Counted from the first letter of the stretch, positions 1 to 9,152 are shown. The stretch: DNA of 64,000 nucleotides from an uncultured Aquimarina sp. (GCA_947500505.1 CANMSL010000009.1:62001-126000); one strand, 5' to 3'. Numbers and translations are program-made. The notes: generated from the sequence alone by a model not told the origin.

Positions 1-2138
1 GTCCATATCTTTCCGTGGTGCTTTTCTACAACTCTTTTGGCAATAGCTAATCCAATACCAGATCCTTCATAATCATCATTTACCAATCTGCTGAATACAT
101 CAAAAATTTTTTTATTGTGCTGCTCGTCAAAACCAATTCCATTATCTTTTACAAAATAAGCACCTTCACGATACCCAATTTCTACCCTTGGATTGGTTGT
201 CTTAGAAGAGTATTTAAGAGCATTCCCAATTAGGTTATTAAATAGTTGAAAAATCATTTTTTCATCTCCATACGTTTTGGGTAATTCTAAAATTTCTATA
301 GTAACATTATGAAATAATGTTTCAGCCTGTAAAAAAGCTAAAGAATCTTCAACGATTTCCCTCATTGAGATTTCCTTATGTTTAATAGGAACTTTTCCTA
401 AACCTGAAAATGATAATATATCATCGATAAGAAGATTCATTTTGTTAATTGAAGAAATGATGGTGCCTACTGCTTGTTGGCCATATTCATCTAAACTATC
501 AAAATAATCTTCCTTTATTATTTGTGCAAAACCATCTATTCCACGAAGTGGTGCTCTTAAATCGTGGGAAACACTATAACTAAAGAATTCAAGTTCTTTA
601 TAAGCATTTTGTAATTTTTTATTTAGCGATTTAATTTCGTCATACTTTTCCACAATTATTTCGGATATATGTTCTTTGAGGGCCTTAGCTGCGGCAATTT
701 CATAATCTAACCAAGGATTGCTATAACCTGCTTTAATTTCTGACCATTTCTCAAAAGACTTTCTAGGCGATAATTTTGCACCCTCTTTCACTACAGATTT
801 ATCAGGATTTCCAGCCCAATCTACTGTTTGTCTAATTTCTGGCTTAAACCAAAGTATTACATCTCTTTTTACCTTAGAAATAAAAACAGCCATAATACCG
901 GAAGCTGTTTGCTTTGTCTCTTTATTCACTTCCAGAGCGGCGTTCAAGTGGTTAGAAGTATATATATCAGAATCTAAATTTTTACTAATCCACTCAATCA
1001 GTATTTTGATCTCTTCTTTGTTTGGGGTTTTACCAATAGTCGTAATTTCTTGATTTAAACAGATTGCAGCACCATCAGCCTCTGTTAAATTCAGAATTGA
1101 ATATTCTTTATCGGATATTATACTTTCGATATCCCAATTTTCACTCATTTTCTCAATGAGTTTTGACCTTACTTTGTTCGATTCATTGGTTTTTTTTAAT
1201 AGTGAATTTGCCGATAATAAACCTAATTGAGCAGAAAATACCTGAGTAATGAATTTACACGAAATTCTATGATGATAGCTTAAAAATTTCGGGCTGTAAT
1301 GATGACAGGCAATTAATCCCCAAAGTTTGTTTTGATAGATGATTGCTGCAGTAAGTGTAGCGCCTACCTTCATATTCGATAAATATTCAATATGAATAGG
1401 AGAAACAGCCCTAAGCTCGGATCGGGATAGGTCAAGAGGTTTCGAATTTGCCGGGCTTGTAAGTACATCTATTGAGTTTGCGGATACATCAGAAATAATA
1501 CGAGCACCTTGTTTTAGAAAAAGCTTTCTTGCCTGTTGTGGTATATCACTAGCGGGATAATGAAGACCTAACCAACTTTCTAATTCGGGATTGTGCTTTT
1601 CAGAAACAATTTTACCATTCCAATCGGTGTCAAATTGATAAATCATTACTCGATCATATCCAAAGTATTCCTTGATTAACTCTGCTACAGTATCGCACAT
1701 CATTTGAGCATCCGTCGCGTGGTTAAGTTTGGTGATTATTTTAGACAATCTTTCCTGATATAAAAACGCGTCCGGCTTTTCTCCTTCTGGTTCTATTTCT
1801 ATGATAATAGTATCATCATTTTCGTGTATAATCAATATATAATCAATACCGTTGATTAATTTATGAATGTGATGAATTCCTTTTTCTAATAATGTAGATG
1901 ATAACTCTTTAATTATAAATTCGGGAAAAACATCTTTTAACGATAATGAAAGTATTTGAGAGCGATCTTTTTTGAATAAGCTTAGCGTATTTTCACTAAA
2001 ATAGGTGATTTTACCATTTTCTTTATCAAATGCTAATAAAAAACCATGATCCTGGATTTTTCCTAAAATATGAATCGGTTCCTTGTCGCAATTGGTGAGG
2101 TCGACATTTTTTGGGTATAAAATTGATGGGCTCTCCAT
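1..2138 (-). CDS. Bacteriophytochrome sensor histidine kinase (partial)
   Basis: Red/far-red light sensor kinase. I read this frame directly from the minus strand; it starts at ATG 2138 and runs off the left edge inside the ATPase domain. Visible in order: an N-terminal PAS region with Cys17 in the context NCDKEPIHI, the usual biliverdin attachment site of bacteriophytochromes; a GAF domain with the PASDIP motif at residues 195-200 and a CHH motif further on; a PHY-like region; an H-box SVSHDLRAP with His near residue 525; then N-box and G-box motifs (DNGIGF, GSGIGLAI). Family knowledge says it autophosphorylates on His in a light-dependent way and passes the phosphate to a small Rcp1-like receiver protein. 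Such a protein is encoded at 4622-5068. The last few dozen residues are missing because of the window edge. Confidence 0.93.
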   Translation of the reverse strand, partial: MESPSILYPKNVDLTNCDKEPIHILGKIQDHGFLLAFDKENGKITYFSENTLSLFKKDRSQILSLSLKDVFPEFIIKELSSTLLEKGIHHIHKLINGIDYILIIHENDDTIIIEIEPEGEKPDAFLYQERLSKIITKLNHATDAQMMCDTVAELIKEYFGYDRVMIYQFDTDWNGKIVSEKHNPELESWLGLHYPASDIPQQARKLFLKQGARIISDVSANSIDVLTSPANSKPLDLSRSELRAVSPIHIEYLSNMKVGATLTAAIIYQNKLWGLIACHHYSPKFLSYHHRISCKFITQVFSAQLGLLSANSLLKKTNESNKVRSKLIEKMSENWDIESIISDKEYSILNLTEADGAAICLNQEITTIGKTPNKEEIKILIEWISKNLDSDIYTSNHLNAALEVNKETKQTASGIMAVFISKVKRDVILWFKPEIRQTVDWAGNPDKSVVKEGAKLSPRKSFEKWSEIKAGYSNPWLDYEIAAAKALKEHISEIIVEKYDEIKSLNKKLQNAYKELEFFSYSVSHDLRAPLRGIDGFAQIIKEDYFDSLDEYGQQAVGTIISSINKMNLLIDDILSFSGLGKVPIKHKEISMREIVEDSLAFLQAETLFHNVTIEILELPKTYGDEKMIFQLFNNLIGNALKYSSKTTNPRVEIGYREGAYFVKDNGIGFDEQHNKKIFDVFSRLVNDDYEGSGIGLAIAKRVVEKHHGKIW

Positions 2139-2235
2139 AATAGATGATGTTTTTATTTTGATTTCTCACCGATGCTAAAATATTTTTTTAGCAGTAGTAT
2201 GAGTATAACAATCCATAGTTTTTTTTCCTCATTCC

Positions 2236-3786
2236 CTAATATTTGGAAATTGGAAATGAAACTAAAAATTCTGAACCTATTCCTGGTTCTCCTTTTGCAA
2301 TTATAGATCCGTTGTGGGTTTCTGCTATTTTTTTACATATAGCAAGACCAATACCCGTGCCGGTATATTCGTTTTTTTGATGTAATCGTTTAAAAAGTTC
2401 AAATATTTGATTAGCGTATTCTTGCTTAAAACCTATACCATTATCTTTAAAACTGACCTCTACAAATTCGTCAGTTTCAGTCAGAGCGGCTTCCGGAGTT
2501 TCATGACCATAAGTATTAGCGAATTTTCTTTTTGATGAAATCTCCAAAATCAAAGGTCTTTCGGGATGTTTATATTTAATAGCATTAGAAATAATATTAA
2601 AAAACAATTGATGGATTAAGTAAGAAACCCCAAATATTGATGGTAGAGGAGTGTGCTGAATGATAGTATGCTTTTCTGAAGACGGATCAGAAAGTTCCTG
2701 AGATATAGTGTCAATAATTTCCTGAAGATGTACTTCTTCAAAAGTAATCCCGACCTTTCCGATTCTAGAATAAGTTAATAAATGTCTGATTAACTCCTGC
2801 ATCCGTTCGGAAGATGATTCTATTTTATTCAGAAAAGTTTTAGCTTTTTCAGAAAGGGCATCATTATCCAGATCTTTCACTCTGGAGATAAACATCCTAA
2901 TTTTTCGTAAAGGCTCCTGAAGATCATGGCTCGCGATGTGATTAAAGGAATCCAGTTCTGCATTGGATCTTATCAACTCTTCATTTTTATTAAGTAGTTT
3001 TTTTTCATTCAATAGAATAGAAGTGATATCCTTAACAACACCCAATAACATCTGACCGTCAGAAACCGGAACAAAATTACCAGTTAGTGAATAATGTTTG
3101 ATACTACTTCCCGAATCTACTGTAAAATATTGTGTTGATAGTTCATCGTCATATTTAGAATTGTCAATTTCGAGTTTGATTCTTGCGGCATCTTCCTGGA
3201 TCATTAGATCAAAAAGCGTAAAATCATCTTGTAGTGATTGGAAAATGTCAGAATAAAATAAATTCTTAATGTTTTCTGAAATGATCCAAGTATCCGTGGA
3301 GATATTCCAACGAAAACTTGCTGATTTAGAAATCATTTCGGCTTCATTTAGTATAGTGTTCTGAAACTCTAACTGTTTATTAGAATCCCTTAGTTTTTGT
3401 TCTGTTATTTTTAATTTTGAAATATCTTTGCAACTAACAGTTATTCCCTCTAGATAGCGTTTTGCCTGGCATTGAAACCAAACTTTGTTTCCGCAAAAAT
3501 TAAAAATACGATCAAACGATATTGCAAAATCATTTTTAGAAAAGCAAGCAGTTAAAATCTCAAAAATTCCATCATCATAAATATTAGGATATATCGATTT
3601 TAAATTTTGATCAATAAGGCGATCACTTTTTTGACTTGTAAAGCTCTCAATATTTTCAGTCAAAAAATCAATTTTAAAATCAATAATTTTATTTTCTTCT
3701 CGTACGGGTACTAAAAAGAAAATTAGATTATCGGATCTTTGAAGTATGTCATTTAAGAAAGCTAATGATTTTTCCACAGGTGTCAT
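2236..3786 (-). CDS. PAS-domain sensor histidine kinase
   Basis: A 516-residue kinase with no obvious membrane segment, so probably cytoplasmic. Two PAS-like regions occupy about residues 15-125 and 145-260, followed by a short coiled linker. The H-box reads IASHDLQEPLRK with His287, the N-box is NIISNAIKYK, and the G-boxes are DNGIGF and GTGIGLAIC, so all catalytic motifs are present. It lies upstream of the phytochrome gene on the same strand with a 97-base gap, and is divergent from the AraC regulator and receiver protein. The signal sensed by the PAS domains cannot be told. No receiver domain is fused, so it needs a separate partner, plausibly the protein at 4622-5068. Confidence 0.9.
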   Translation of the reverse strand: MTPVEKSLAFLNDILQRSDNLIFFLVPVREENKIIDFKIDFLTENIESFTSQKSDRLIDQNLKSIYPNIYDDGIFEILTACFSKNDFAISFDRIFNFCGNKVWFQCQAKRYLEGITVSCKDISKLKITEQKLRDSNKQLEFQNTILNEAEMISKSASFRWNISTDTWIISENIKNLFYSDIFQSLQDDFTLFDLMIQEDAARIKLEIDNSKYDDELSTQYFTVDSGSSIKHYSLTGNFVPVSDGQMLLGVVKDITSILLNEKKLLNKNEELIRSNAELDSFNHIASHDLQEPLRKIRMFISRVKDLDNDALSEKAKTFLNKIESSSERMQELIRHLLTYSRIGKVGITFEEVHLQEIIDTISQELSDPSSEKHTIIQHTPLPSIFGVSYLIHQLFFNIISNAIKYKHPERPLILEISSKRKFANTYGHETPEAALTETDEFVEVSFKDNGIGFKQEYANQIFELFKRLHQKNEYTGTGIGLAICKKIAETHNGSIIAKGEPGIGSEFLVSFPISKY

Positions 3787-3974
3787 TTAATAGGAATAAA
3801 ACTAGTAAATAGAAATTTGATTTGATAATATTTTTTTAGGATAACGAGTAAATAACTATTAAATACTGAAAGTTTGGGTGTCATTGACTTTAAATCGTTA
3901 AAAAAAAACTCATATGTGTTAAAGTGGCGTGAAAATCGATTAGAATATAATGGAGATTGGTATCCTCTTTTGTT

Positions 3975-3982
3975 TATCTTTG
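3975..3982 (+). promoter_or_regulatory. Putative -7 promoter box of the AraC/receiver unit
   Basis: TATCTTTG fits the Bacteroidota -7 consensus TAnnTTTG. It lies about 49 bases before the ATG at 4031. A TTG occurs at 3957-3959, but the spacing is shorter than usual for the -33 element, so the box is only a candidate. Confidence 0.4.
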
Positions 3983-4030
3983 TTTATAATAACAATAAAC
4001 ATTTTATCAATTTAGTTATACAGCTTTTCT

Positions 4031-4594
4031 ATGAAACTTTTTTTAAAATATGACATCAATGTGATTTTTAGAAAAATTCTGGAAGAACAGCTTAATAAAC
4101 TTGCAATTGAATATAAAATTAATGGTTTAGGGGAGGTTGAATTTAATGAGCCCCTAAGTATCGATACGATGAAAGAGCTCACCTCATTATTGTCTATCTA
4201 TGGAATAAATATTATACAGGATCATAAAAGTGAAATTGTGCAGCGAATCAAAGATGCCATTACCGAAATGATCGCTATTTCATCCATAGAAAGAGTTTAT
4301 AAAACATCCGCTTATCTTTCTGAAAAGTTAGGGTATTCGTACACCTATCTCTCTAGTATTTTTTCTGAGAGTACTTATACGTCGATAGAGAGTTTCGTAA
4401 TATTAAAACGAATTGATAGGGCAAAATCATTGATATTAGAAGATCAGCTAACGCTTACCGAAGTCGCTCATACCCTTGGTTATAGTAGTGTGGCACATTT
4501 ATCAGCTCAATTTAAAAAAAATACAGGCCTTACTCCAACAGTGTTTCAGCGTATTATAAAGAAACGGATGCAGGAACTGAATAAAACTAACTAA
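4031..4594 (+). CDS. Short AraC-family transcriptional regulator
   Basis: A 187-residue regulator. Residues 1-75 form a small alpha/beta region of a type often seen in Bacteroidota next to two-component genes. Residues 80-185 are a C-terminal AraC/XylS double helix-turn-helix; the second helix-turn-helix is recognisable from LTEVAHTLGYSSVAHLSAQF followed by NTGLTPTVFQ. There is no receiver or sugar-binding domain. It is followed after 27 bases by the receiver gene and is divergent from the two kinases, so it is likely part of the same regulatory unit. What it binds is unknown. Confidence 0.85.
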   Translation: MKLFLKYDINVIFRKILEEQLNKLAIEYKINGLGEVEFNEPLSIDTMKELTSLLSIYGINIIQDHKSEIVQRIKDAITEMIAISSIERVYKTSAYLSEKLGYSYTYLSSIFSESTYTSIESFVILKRIDRAKSLILEDQLTLTEVAHTLGYSSVAHLSAQFKKNTGLTPTVFQRIIKKRMQELNKTN

Positions 4595-4621
4595 TCACAC
4601 ACATAACAACTCAAGTATTCC

Positions 4622-5068
4622 ATGAATCTAGATGCATTAAAAGTAGTATTAGTCGATGACGACGAGGATGATCGCTTACTTTTTAAAGATGCGATCGAAG
4701 AGGTTGATATTAACACTAACCTGCTTTTATTTGCAAACGGACAGGAATTTATGGATTATATTTCTCTTTCCGGGCAGCCCTTACCCCATTTAGTGTTTTT
4801 GGATCTCAATATGCCAATAAAGGACGGGATACAGTGTTTAACAGAGATTCGCAGTTCTAAAAATTTAAAAGATTTATCCGTAGCTATTTATTCTACTTCA
4901 TCATCAGAGCAGGATATAGAGAAAACATTTATCAAAGGGGCTAATATTTATATCAATAAGCCAAACGATTTTTCTAAACTAAAAAAAGCAATTAAAGAAG
5001 TTTTAAAAATTAACTGGCAATATCAAACATCTAACCTTAATAAGAACAATTTTCTTTTAAGTATTTAA
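4622..5068 (+). CDS. Single-domain response regulator (Rcp1-like)
   Basis: A 148-residue CheY-type receiver with no output domain. The acidic pocket is Asp12-Asp14, the phosphorylated residue is Asp61 in FLDLNMP, the conserved Ser/Thr is near residue 91 and the invariant Lys is Lys113 in INKPNDF. Stand-alone receivers of this shape are the usual partners of phytochrome kinases, and this one sits across a divergent promoter region from a phytochrome kinase. It probably carries phosphate from one or both kinases to a protein-protein interaction rather than to DNA. It shares a transcript with the preceding AraC gene. Confidence 0.9.
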   Translation: MNLDALKVVLVDDDEDDRLLFKDAIEEVDINTNLLLFANGQEFMDYISLSGQPLPHLVFLDLNMPIKDGIQCLTEIRSSKNLKDLSVAIYSTSSSEQDIEKTFIKGANIYINKPNDFSKLKKAIKEVLKINWQYQTSNLNKNNFLLSI

Positions 5069-5373
5069 GGGAAGTAACGAGTGTCGCTTTCTTAAACTTT
5101 TATAGGCTGCAGCATACTATTTCTTATGCTATAGCTTTTATTCTATTATTGAGGAATTATTAATTTCTAATAACTACTACCGACTAAAGAATGATTACAG
5201 GTTGTAACCGTAAATTCTGTCTGACATTGGAGTTCTGTTGATTTATCCAGCTATAAACCTTGCTGCAAGTGCATACATAAGATTTTATAACACTATCCAA
5301 AAATTATATAACATGATTTCTTGAGGTGTTTTAGATATTTGTAAAAAAGTTAAACAAATTGAATTTTAATCTC
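5069..5373. other. Intergenic stretch without a recognised gene
   Basis: AT-rich DNA after the receiver gene. The only structure seen is a small hairpin, AGCATA (5111-5116) paired with TATGCT (5125-5130), followed by a T-rich run, which could be a weak terminator for the upstream unit. No open frame with coding character was found here. Confidence 0.35.
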
Positions 5374-5523
5374 ATGTTACAAAAGCAATATTCTAGAGTT
5401 GGAAAGGTATTTAAAAAGCCTGCATTTTTAGAAGGTTCGGTTGTGCCTAATTCTAGCTCAAATTCGGTTAGTCAATCTAAGATTCAATTTAATCAACTGT
5501 CATTGACTAATGTTATCAGGTAA
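5374..5523 (+). CDS. Possible 49-residue small protein
   Basis: An ATG-initiated frame of 49 codons ending 29 bases before the next AraC gene. The product begins MLQKQYSRVGKVFKKPAF, is basic at the N-terminus and Ser/Asn-rich in the middle, and has no signal peptide or membrane segment. It could be a leader peptide or a small gene co-transcribed with the downstream regulator. There is no motif to assign a function, and a chance frame cannot be excluded. Confidence 0.3.
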   Translation: MLQKQYSRVGKVFKKPAFLEGSVVPNSSSNSVSQSKIQFNQLSLTNVIR

Positions 5524-5552
5524 AATTAATCAATAACTCTAAAATCAAAACT

Positions 5553-6569
5553 ATGCTAGAATTACAGGAATCACAAGATATAAAAAATGTATTTTATTCA
5601 ATCAATAATCAATTACAAGGTAAATTTTCTCAAAGCTTTGGAGAATATGCTATTGAAGTAAACAATGCTCTTGCCACCGGAAGTGTAAAAGGAATGAGGA
5701 TTCAGCAACATAAGATTTTTATGGAGATTGATTTACGGTGTCATCAGGATTTTACAATAGAGTTAGCCGACACAAATTTTAACCCAGCACATTTTTTATA
5801 TAGTCAAAAAGATCAGAGCTTTGTAAGTTTTGAAGGTAGTGATAAAGACTATATTTTAGACGAATTTCAGACCGCCATTGTTTTTCATGAAAATAAAAAT
5901 TCAAAGTTGCATTTTCGTAAAAATACTCACGTACGAATCTGTGTAATTTCAGTTTGTTTACCGAATTCAACTGATATAGTATCTCCTTTGGTTAAAAACA
6001 TTCACGCTTTATTTTCTGAAAAATTGAGTGATGGTGCCTTTACTTATTTTGGTTCCTATAATCTAAAAATAGCTACTCAGATTTCCAGGTTAGATGAAGT
6101 AAAGGGAGACGGTATAATAAGAAAACTGTTTGTTGAAGGTATGGTACAGTTGATCCTGGCAATGGAAATACAACATCATCAAAATGATATAAATTCTGAT
6201 CATCATATTTCTGATGCATTAACCAGAGACGAATTAAGAATAATTAAAGACCTTGGTAAACAAATAAAAGATCAGGCCGATCTTCAATATACTATTGATA
6301 AGCTCACTTATCAAACGGGTATTTCTGCAGCAAAATTGCAGACAGGGTTCAAGCATCTCTTTGGTAGAACTGTAACTGATTATATCAAAAATGTAAGATT
6401 GGAAATAGCAGAAAATCTAATAAAAACAACTGATTTAAATATTTCTGAGGTAGTATATAGCGTAGGATTTAGTAGTAGAAGTTATTTTTCTAAAATCTTC
6501 AGAGAGAAATACGGTTGTAGTCCTAAAGTTTTTCAGGACAATCTAAAATATAGAGCAGTGAGTGCTTAA
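5553..6569 (+). CDS. AraC-family transcriptional regulator
   Basis: A 338-residue regulator. Residues 1-215 are an uncharacterised sensing region of the kind seen in PchR-like Bacteroidota regulators. Residues about 225-335 are the AraC/XylS DNA-binding domain: the second helix-turn-helix is NISEVVYSVGFSSRSYFSKIF followed by the family ending GCSPKVFQ. The gene ends in a strong bidirectional terminator facing the stress cluster. It may govern the convergent stress genes or be unrelated; position alone does not decide. Confidence 0.87.
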   Translation: MLELQESQDIKNVFYSINNQLQGKFSQSFGEYAIEVNNALATGSVKGMRIQQHKIFMEIDLRCHQDFTIELADTNFNPAHFLYSQKDQSFVSFEGSDKDYILDEFQTAIVFHENKNSKLHFRKNTHVRICVISVCLPNSTDIVSPLVKNIHALFSEKLSDGAFTYFGSYNLKIATQISRLDEVKGDGIIRKLFVEGMVQLILAMEIQHHQNDINSDHHISDALTRDELRIIKDLGKQIKDQADLQYTIDKLTYQTGISAAKLQTGFKHLFGRTVTDYIKNVRLEIAENLIKTTDLNISEVVYSVGFSSRSYFSKIFREKYGCSPKVFQDNLKYRAVSA

Positions 6570-6589
6570 ATTTAGTAGTTTGTGTAATG

Positions 6590-6629
6590 AAAAAGGGAGT
6601 GGATAATCTAATTATCCGCTCCCTTTTTT
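6590..6629. terminator. Bidirectional rho-independent terminator
   Basis: Long hairpin between convergent genes: AAAAAGGGAG and GGATAAT on the left arm pair with ATTATCC and CTCCCTTTTT on the right with a three-base loop. A-rich and T-rich flanks let it work in both directions. Confidence 0.85.
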
Positions 6630-6652
6630 ATACAATGGATAATTTGATCCAT

Positions 6653-7333
6653 TTAATTTTTCAAAAGATTGAAAATTCTCTCTGCCACTTCTTCAGAAGA
6701 TGCAGGATTTTGACCGGTTATTAGATTTCCGTCTTGTACGGTATAAGATTGCCAGTCATCTGCCTTGCTATAAGTCCCTCCTTTTTCTTTAAGCATATCT
6801 TCTACTAAAAACGGAACAACATCAGTTAGTTCTACATCAGCTTCTTCGCTATTAGTAAAACCAGTGACCTTTTTCCCCTTAACCAGATATTCTCCATTTG
6901 TAGTTTTTACATTTTTTAGGGCAGCGGGCGCGTGGCACACCAATCCTGTTGGTTTATTATTTTCGTAAAAAGATTGTAATAAGTCAATGGAATTCTGGTC
7001 GTTTGTAAGATCCCAAAGAGGTCCGTGACCACCTGGATAAAATACAGCATCATAATCTTTCTCGTTCACTTCTGAGAGTTGAAGAGTCTTACTCAGTCTT
7101 TCCTTCAATACTTCATCGTTATGAAAGCGTTTTGTAGCTTCTGTTTGATTTTCGGGCTTATCACTACTAGGGTCTATAGGAGGCTGTCCTCCTTTTGGAG
7201 AAGCGATCGTAATCTGAGCACCTTTATCCGCTAAATAATAATAGGGTGCAGCAAATTCTTCTATCCAGAAACCAGTCTTTTCTCCTGTATCTCCAAGTTT
7301 ATCGTGAGATGTTAAAACAAATAAAAGTTTCAT
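6653..7333 (-). CDS. DJ-1/PfpI superfamily protein (Hsp31/GATase1-like)
   Basis: A 226-residue protein of the type 1 glutamine amidotransferase-like fold. The nucleophile elbow is GLVCHAPAAL with Cys133 followed by His134, and the acidic partner is in FWIEEFAAP (Glu25/Glu26). The FYPGGHGPLWD segment is typical of the Hsp31-like branch, whose members act as glutathione-independent glyoxalases, chaperones or deglycases. It is the last gene of a same-strand stress cluster (nitroreductase, small secreted protein, HPF-like). Which of the branch activities applies cannot be read from the sequence. Confidence 0.9.
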   Translation of the reverse strand: MKLLFVLTSHDKLGDTGEKTGFWIEEFAAPYYYLADKGAQITIASPKGGQPPIDPSSDKPENQTEATKRFHNDEVLKERLSKTLQLSEVNEKDYDAVFYPGGHGPLWDLTNDQNSIDLLQSFYENNKPTGLVCHAPAALKNVKTTNGEYLVKGKKVTGFTNSEEADVELTDVVPFLVEDMLKEKGGTYSKADDWQSYTVQDGNLITGQNPASSEEVAERIFNLLKN

Positions 7334-7348
7334 CGTTAATGTCTTTAA

Positions 7349-7648
7349 TTAATAAGATTTCATTTTATCTTTCCTTTTCTCTAATTGATCATTAAGATCG
7401 CGAATGGATTCTGAAATAGCCTCTTCGAAGTTTTTCTCATCAGAAGAAGCATACAACCTTGGACCCGGAGCACTTAAACGAATACCACAGATATGACCAG
7501 TGTTATCGTCTCTATTTTCCTTCTTAAAGAATATGTCTCCCCGTATTACAAAAGGATATTTGTTAAAAAGATTACTTAATTTTTCTTCAGCAAATGATTC
7601 TAATCGATCACTAGCTGAGACATTTGTATATTCAAAAACTGTCTTCAT
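7349..7648 (-). CDS. HPF/RaiA-family ribosome-associated protein
   Basis: A 99-residue short-form member of the sigma-54 modulation/HPF family. It shows the family pattern of an N-terminal beta strand, a helix with the motif SDRLESFAEEKLSNLF, further strands (GDIFFKKE, ICGIRLSAPGPRLYA) and a C-terminal helix rich in acidic and basic residues (FEEAISESIRDLNDQLEK). Family members bind the 30S subunit and slow or store ribosomes under stress. It has no long C-terminal dimerisation domain. The stress neighbours fit this role. Confidence 0.82.
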   Translation of the reverse strand: MKTVFEYTNVSASDRLESFAEEKLSNLFNKYPFVIRGDIFFKKENRDDNTGHICGIRLSAPGPRLYASSDEKNFEEAISESIRDLNDQLEKRKDKMKSY

Positions 7649-7653
7649 ATTTT

Positions 7654-8043
7654 TTAAATTTTGTTAGGAGCTTTTTTAACTACTACTGGATCTATGGGTT
7701 GATATTCTGGTTTTAATTTTTTGTATAAATCTAATTGAGGTTTAGTTAATATGTCACCCATATCTTTACTTTCGTTCGCATAGTTTAATTTAAGTTCAGC
7801 AATTTTTTCTTTTGTTTGTAGATTGCTGTTTCTTATCTTCTTTGCATTTATCAGATGCTCCTCTACTTTAGTTTCGAAAAGAAGAACCTGCTTGCCTGTT
7901 AAACCCAACTGGTCATTATATTTTTGTGTTAGCTCTTTTGCTTCTTTTTCTAATTTCGGATCATCCATATTTTGTGTCATAGGATTTTGAGCTATAACTA
8001 CTGAACTGAATAAAAAAGCTAACGCTAAGAGTAAATTTTTCAT
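7654..8043 (-). CDS. Small secreted helical protein
   Basis: A 129-residue protein with a clear signal peptide (MKNLLLALAFLFSSVVIAQ). The mature part is charged and mostly helical, with the pattern LGLTGKQVLLFETKVEEHL. The pattern recalls small periplasmic LTxxQ/Spy-like proteins of Bacteroidota, but no diagnostic motif is present. A second protein of the same general build is encoded at 26800-27183. It is five bases from the HPF-like gene and sits inside the stress cluster. Function is not assigned. Confidence 0.75.
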   Translation of the reverse strand: MKNLLLALAFLFSSVVIAQNPMTQNMDDPKLEKEAKELTQKYNDQLGLTGKQVLLFETKVEEHLINAKKIRNSNLQTKEKIAELKLNYANESKDMGDILTKPQLDLYKKLKPEYQPIDPVVVKKAPNKI

Positions 8044-8061
8044 AATATGATTTTTATAGGT

Positions 8062-8703
8062 TTAATTATCTGTGGTAATAGTTTCTTGATTAGAAGATGA
8101 TAACCCGGGTTCATTCATATAATCACCGTTAAAAGTAAACTCCCGTTGCATCATTCTGGTTCTATTTTCAGGATTTTCTTCATCTCTAAGATCTTCAGGC
8201 AGGTCATTAACATTTCCACCGTAATAACCGGCGGCTACAGCTGTAGCTATATGGTACTCATCAGGAAATTTGAATTCCTGTTTTGCTTTCTTATAATCCA
8301 CACCGGCCATTTGGTGCAAAGCAATACCCATATGTTGTGCTTGAGCAGTGACATTACCCATAAATAATCCTAAATCGTGTAGTGCGTGGAAATTTTCTTT
8401 TCCATCTTCAGTGGTAGTCTTATATGCGTTTAACAATAGCACAGGGGCATTGATTGCCCAAGATTGATTGAATTCGCTCAAACAATCAAATATTCTATCG
8501 TATGTTTTGCTTCCTTTTATACCCCAAACTATCCTCCAGGGCTGTCGATTGTAAGAACTAGCTGCCCAACGTCCAGCCTCGAATAAAGATCTTAACTCAG
8601 GTTCCGCAATTGGAATTTCTGAAAAAACCCTCGGGCTATATCGTTTGCTTAAAATAGGAAGTATTTCAAATTTTGTGTCATTTAATTCTACTGTTTCTTT
8701 CAT
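8062..8703 (-). CDS. Nitroreductase-family flavoprotein
   Basis: A 213-residue FMN-dependent oxidoreductase. The N-terminal FMN-binding signature KRYSPRVF and AGRWAASSYNRQPWRIV is clear, with the second FMN-contact region near ATAVAAGYYGG. Members reduce nitro compounds, quinones or related electrophiles with NAD(P)H. It is the first gene of the cluster nitroreductase, secreted protein, HPF-like, DJ-1, all on the minus strand with gaps of 5-18 bases, so they are probably co-transcribed from the region above 8703. The physiological substrate is unknown. Confidence 0.88.
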   Translation of the reverse strand: MKETVELNDTKFEILPILSKRYSPRVFSEIPIAEPELRSLFEAGRWAASSYNRQPWRIVWGIKGSKTYDRIFDCLSEFNQSWAINAPVLLLNAYKTTTEDGKENFHALHDLGLFMGNVTAQAQHMGIALHQMAGVDYKKAKQEFKFPDEYHIATAVAAGYYGGNVNDLPEDLRDEENPENRTRMMQREFTFNGDYMNEPGLSSSNQETITTDN

Positions 8704-8894
8704 TGCATCTTTTTCTTTTAAAGATACTTTAGAAAAGGAAACCCTTTTGACTCAAACCGTTTTGTCCTTAACTCTTATAATGTTTTAGAGATTTCCCTTA
8801 CATAAAAGTAAATTTTTGGTTCATTAAGAATTGTAGAAACATAGTATTTAAAAAATAATTACATAAGTAGAATAGGCTTCAACGACTTTAACTT

Positions 8895-9023
8895 TTAGTT
8901 TGTTATAGTTTTTTTAGGCTTTGAAGTTTTGTTTATCTTTCTCTTTATATTCCTCAAAAAAGCTTTACTCCCAAATTTTTTTCTTCGCAAACCTGGTCTT
9001 TGAATATTATTTTTGTCTTTCAT
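8895..9023 (-). CDS. Possible 42-residue basic small protein
   Basis: An ATG-started frame too short for automated calling. The product starts MKDKNNIQRPGLRRKK and is almost entirely Lys, Arg, Asn and small residues, with no hydrophobic segment. It looks like a nucleic-acid or ribosome-binding micropeptide, but this is inference. It lies downstream of the tiny membrane-protein frame at 9153-9266 on the same strand, beyond a terminator hairpin, and before the nitroreductase cluster. Confidence 0.35.
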   Translation of the reverse strand: MKDKNNIQRPGLRRKKFGSKAFLRNIKRKINKTSKPKKTITN

Positions 9024-9111
9024 ATATAAGTTTTATTTTTAATTGACTTTGATTGGAAATTCTAAAAACCCAAGGTAGGATTTTTTAGGAACTAAAACAT
9101 AAAAAATAAAG

Positions 9112-9128
9112 GGCATTTAAAATGCCCA
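9112..9128 (-). terminator. Rho-independent terminator after small membrane protein
   Basis: On the minus strand the hairpin GGGCATTTTAAATGCCC is followed directly by TTTATTTTTT. It lies 24 bases after the stop of the small frame at 9153-9266 and supports that frame being a real transcription unit. Confidence 0.75.
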
Positions 9129-9152
9129 ACAATTTTTTATTTATGAATTTTT

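Noticed and set aside
2173..2193. Hairpin TGCTAAAA/TTTTAGCA between the two kinase genes
   Set aside because: The stem is AT-rich and has no following T tract on the minus strand, so it was not called as a terminator.
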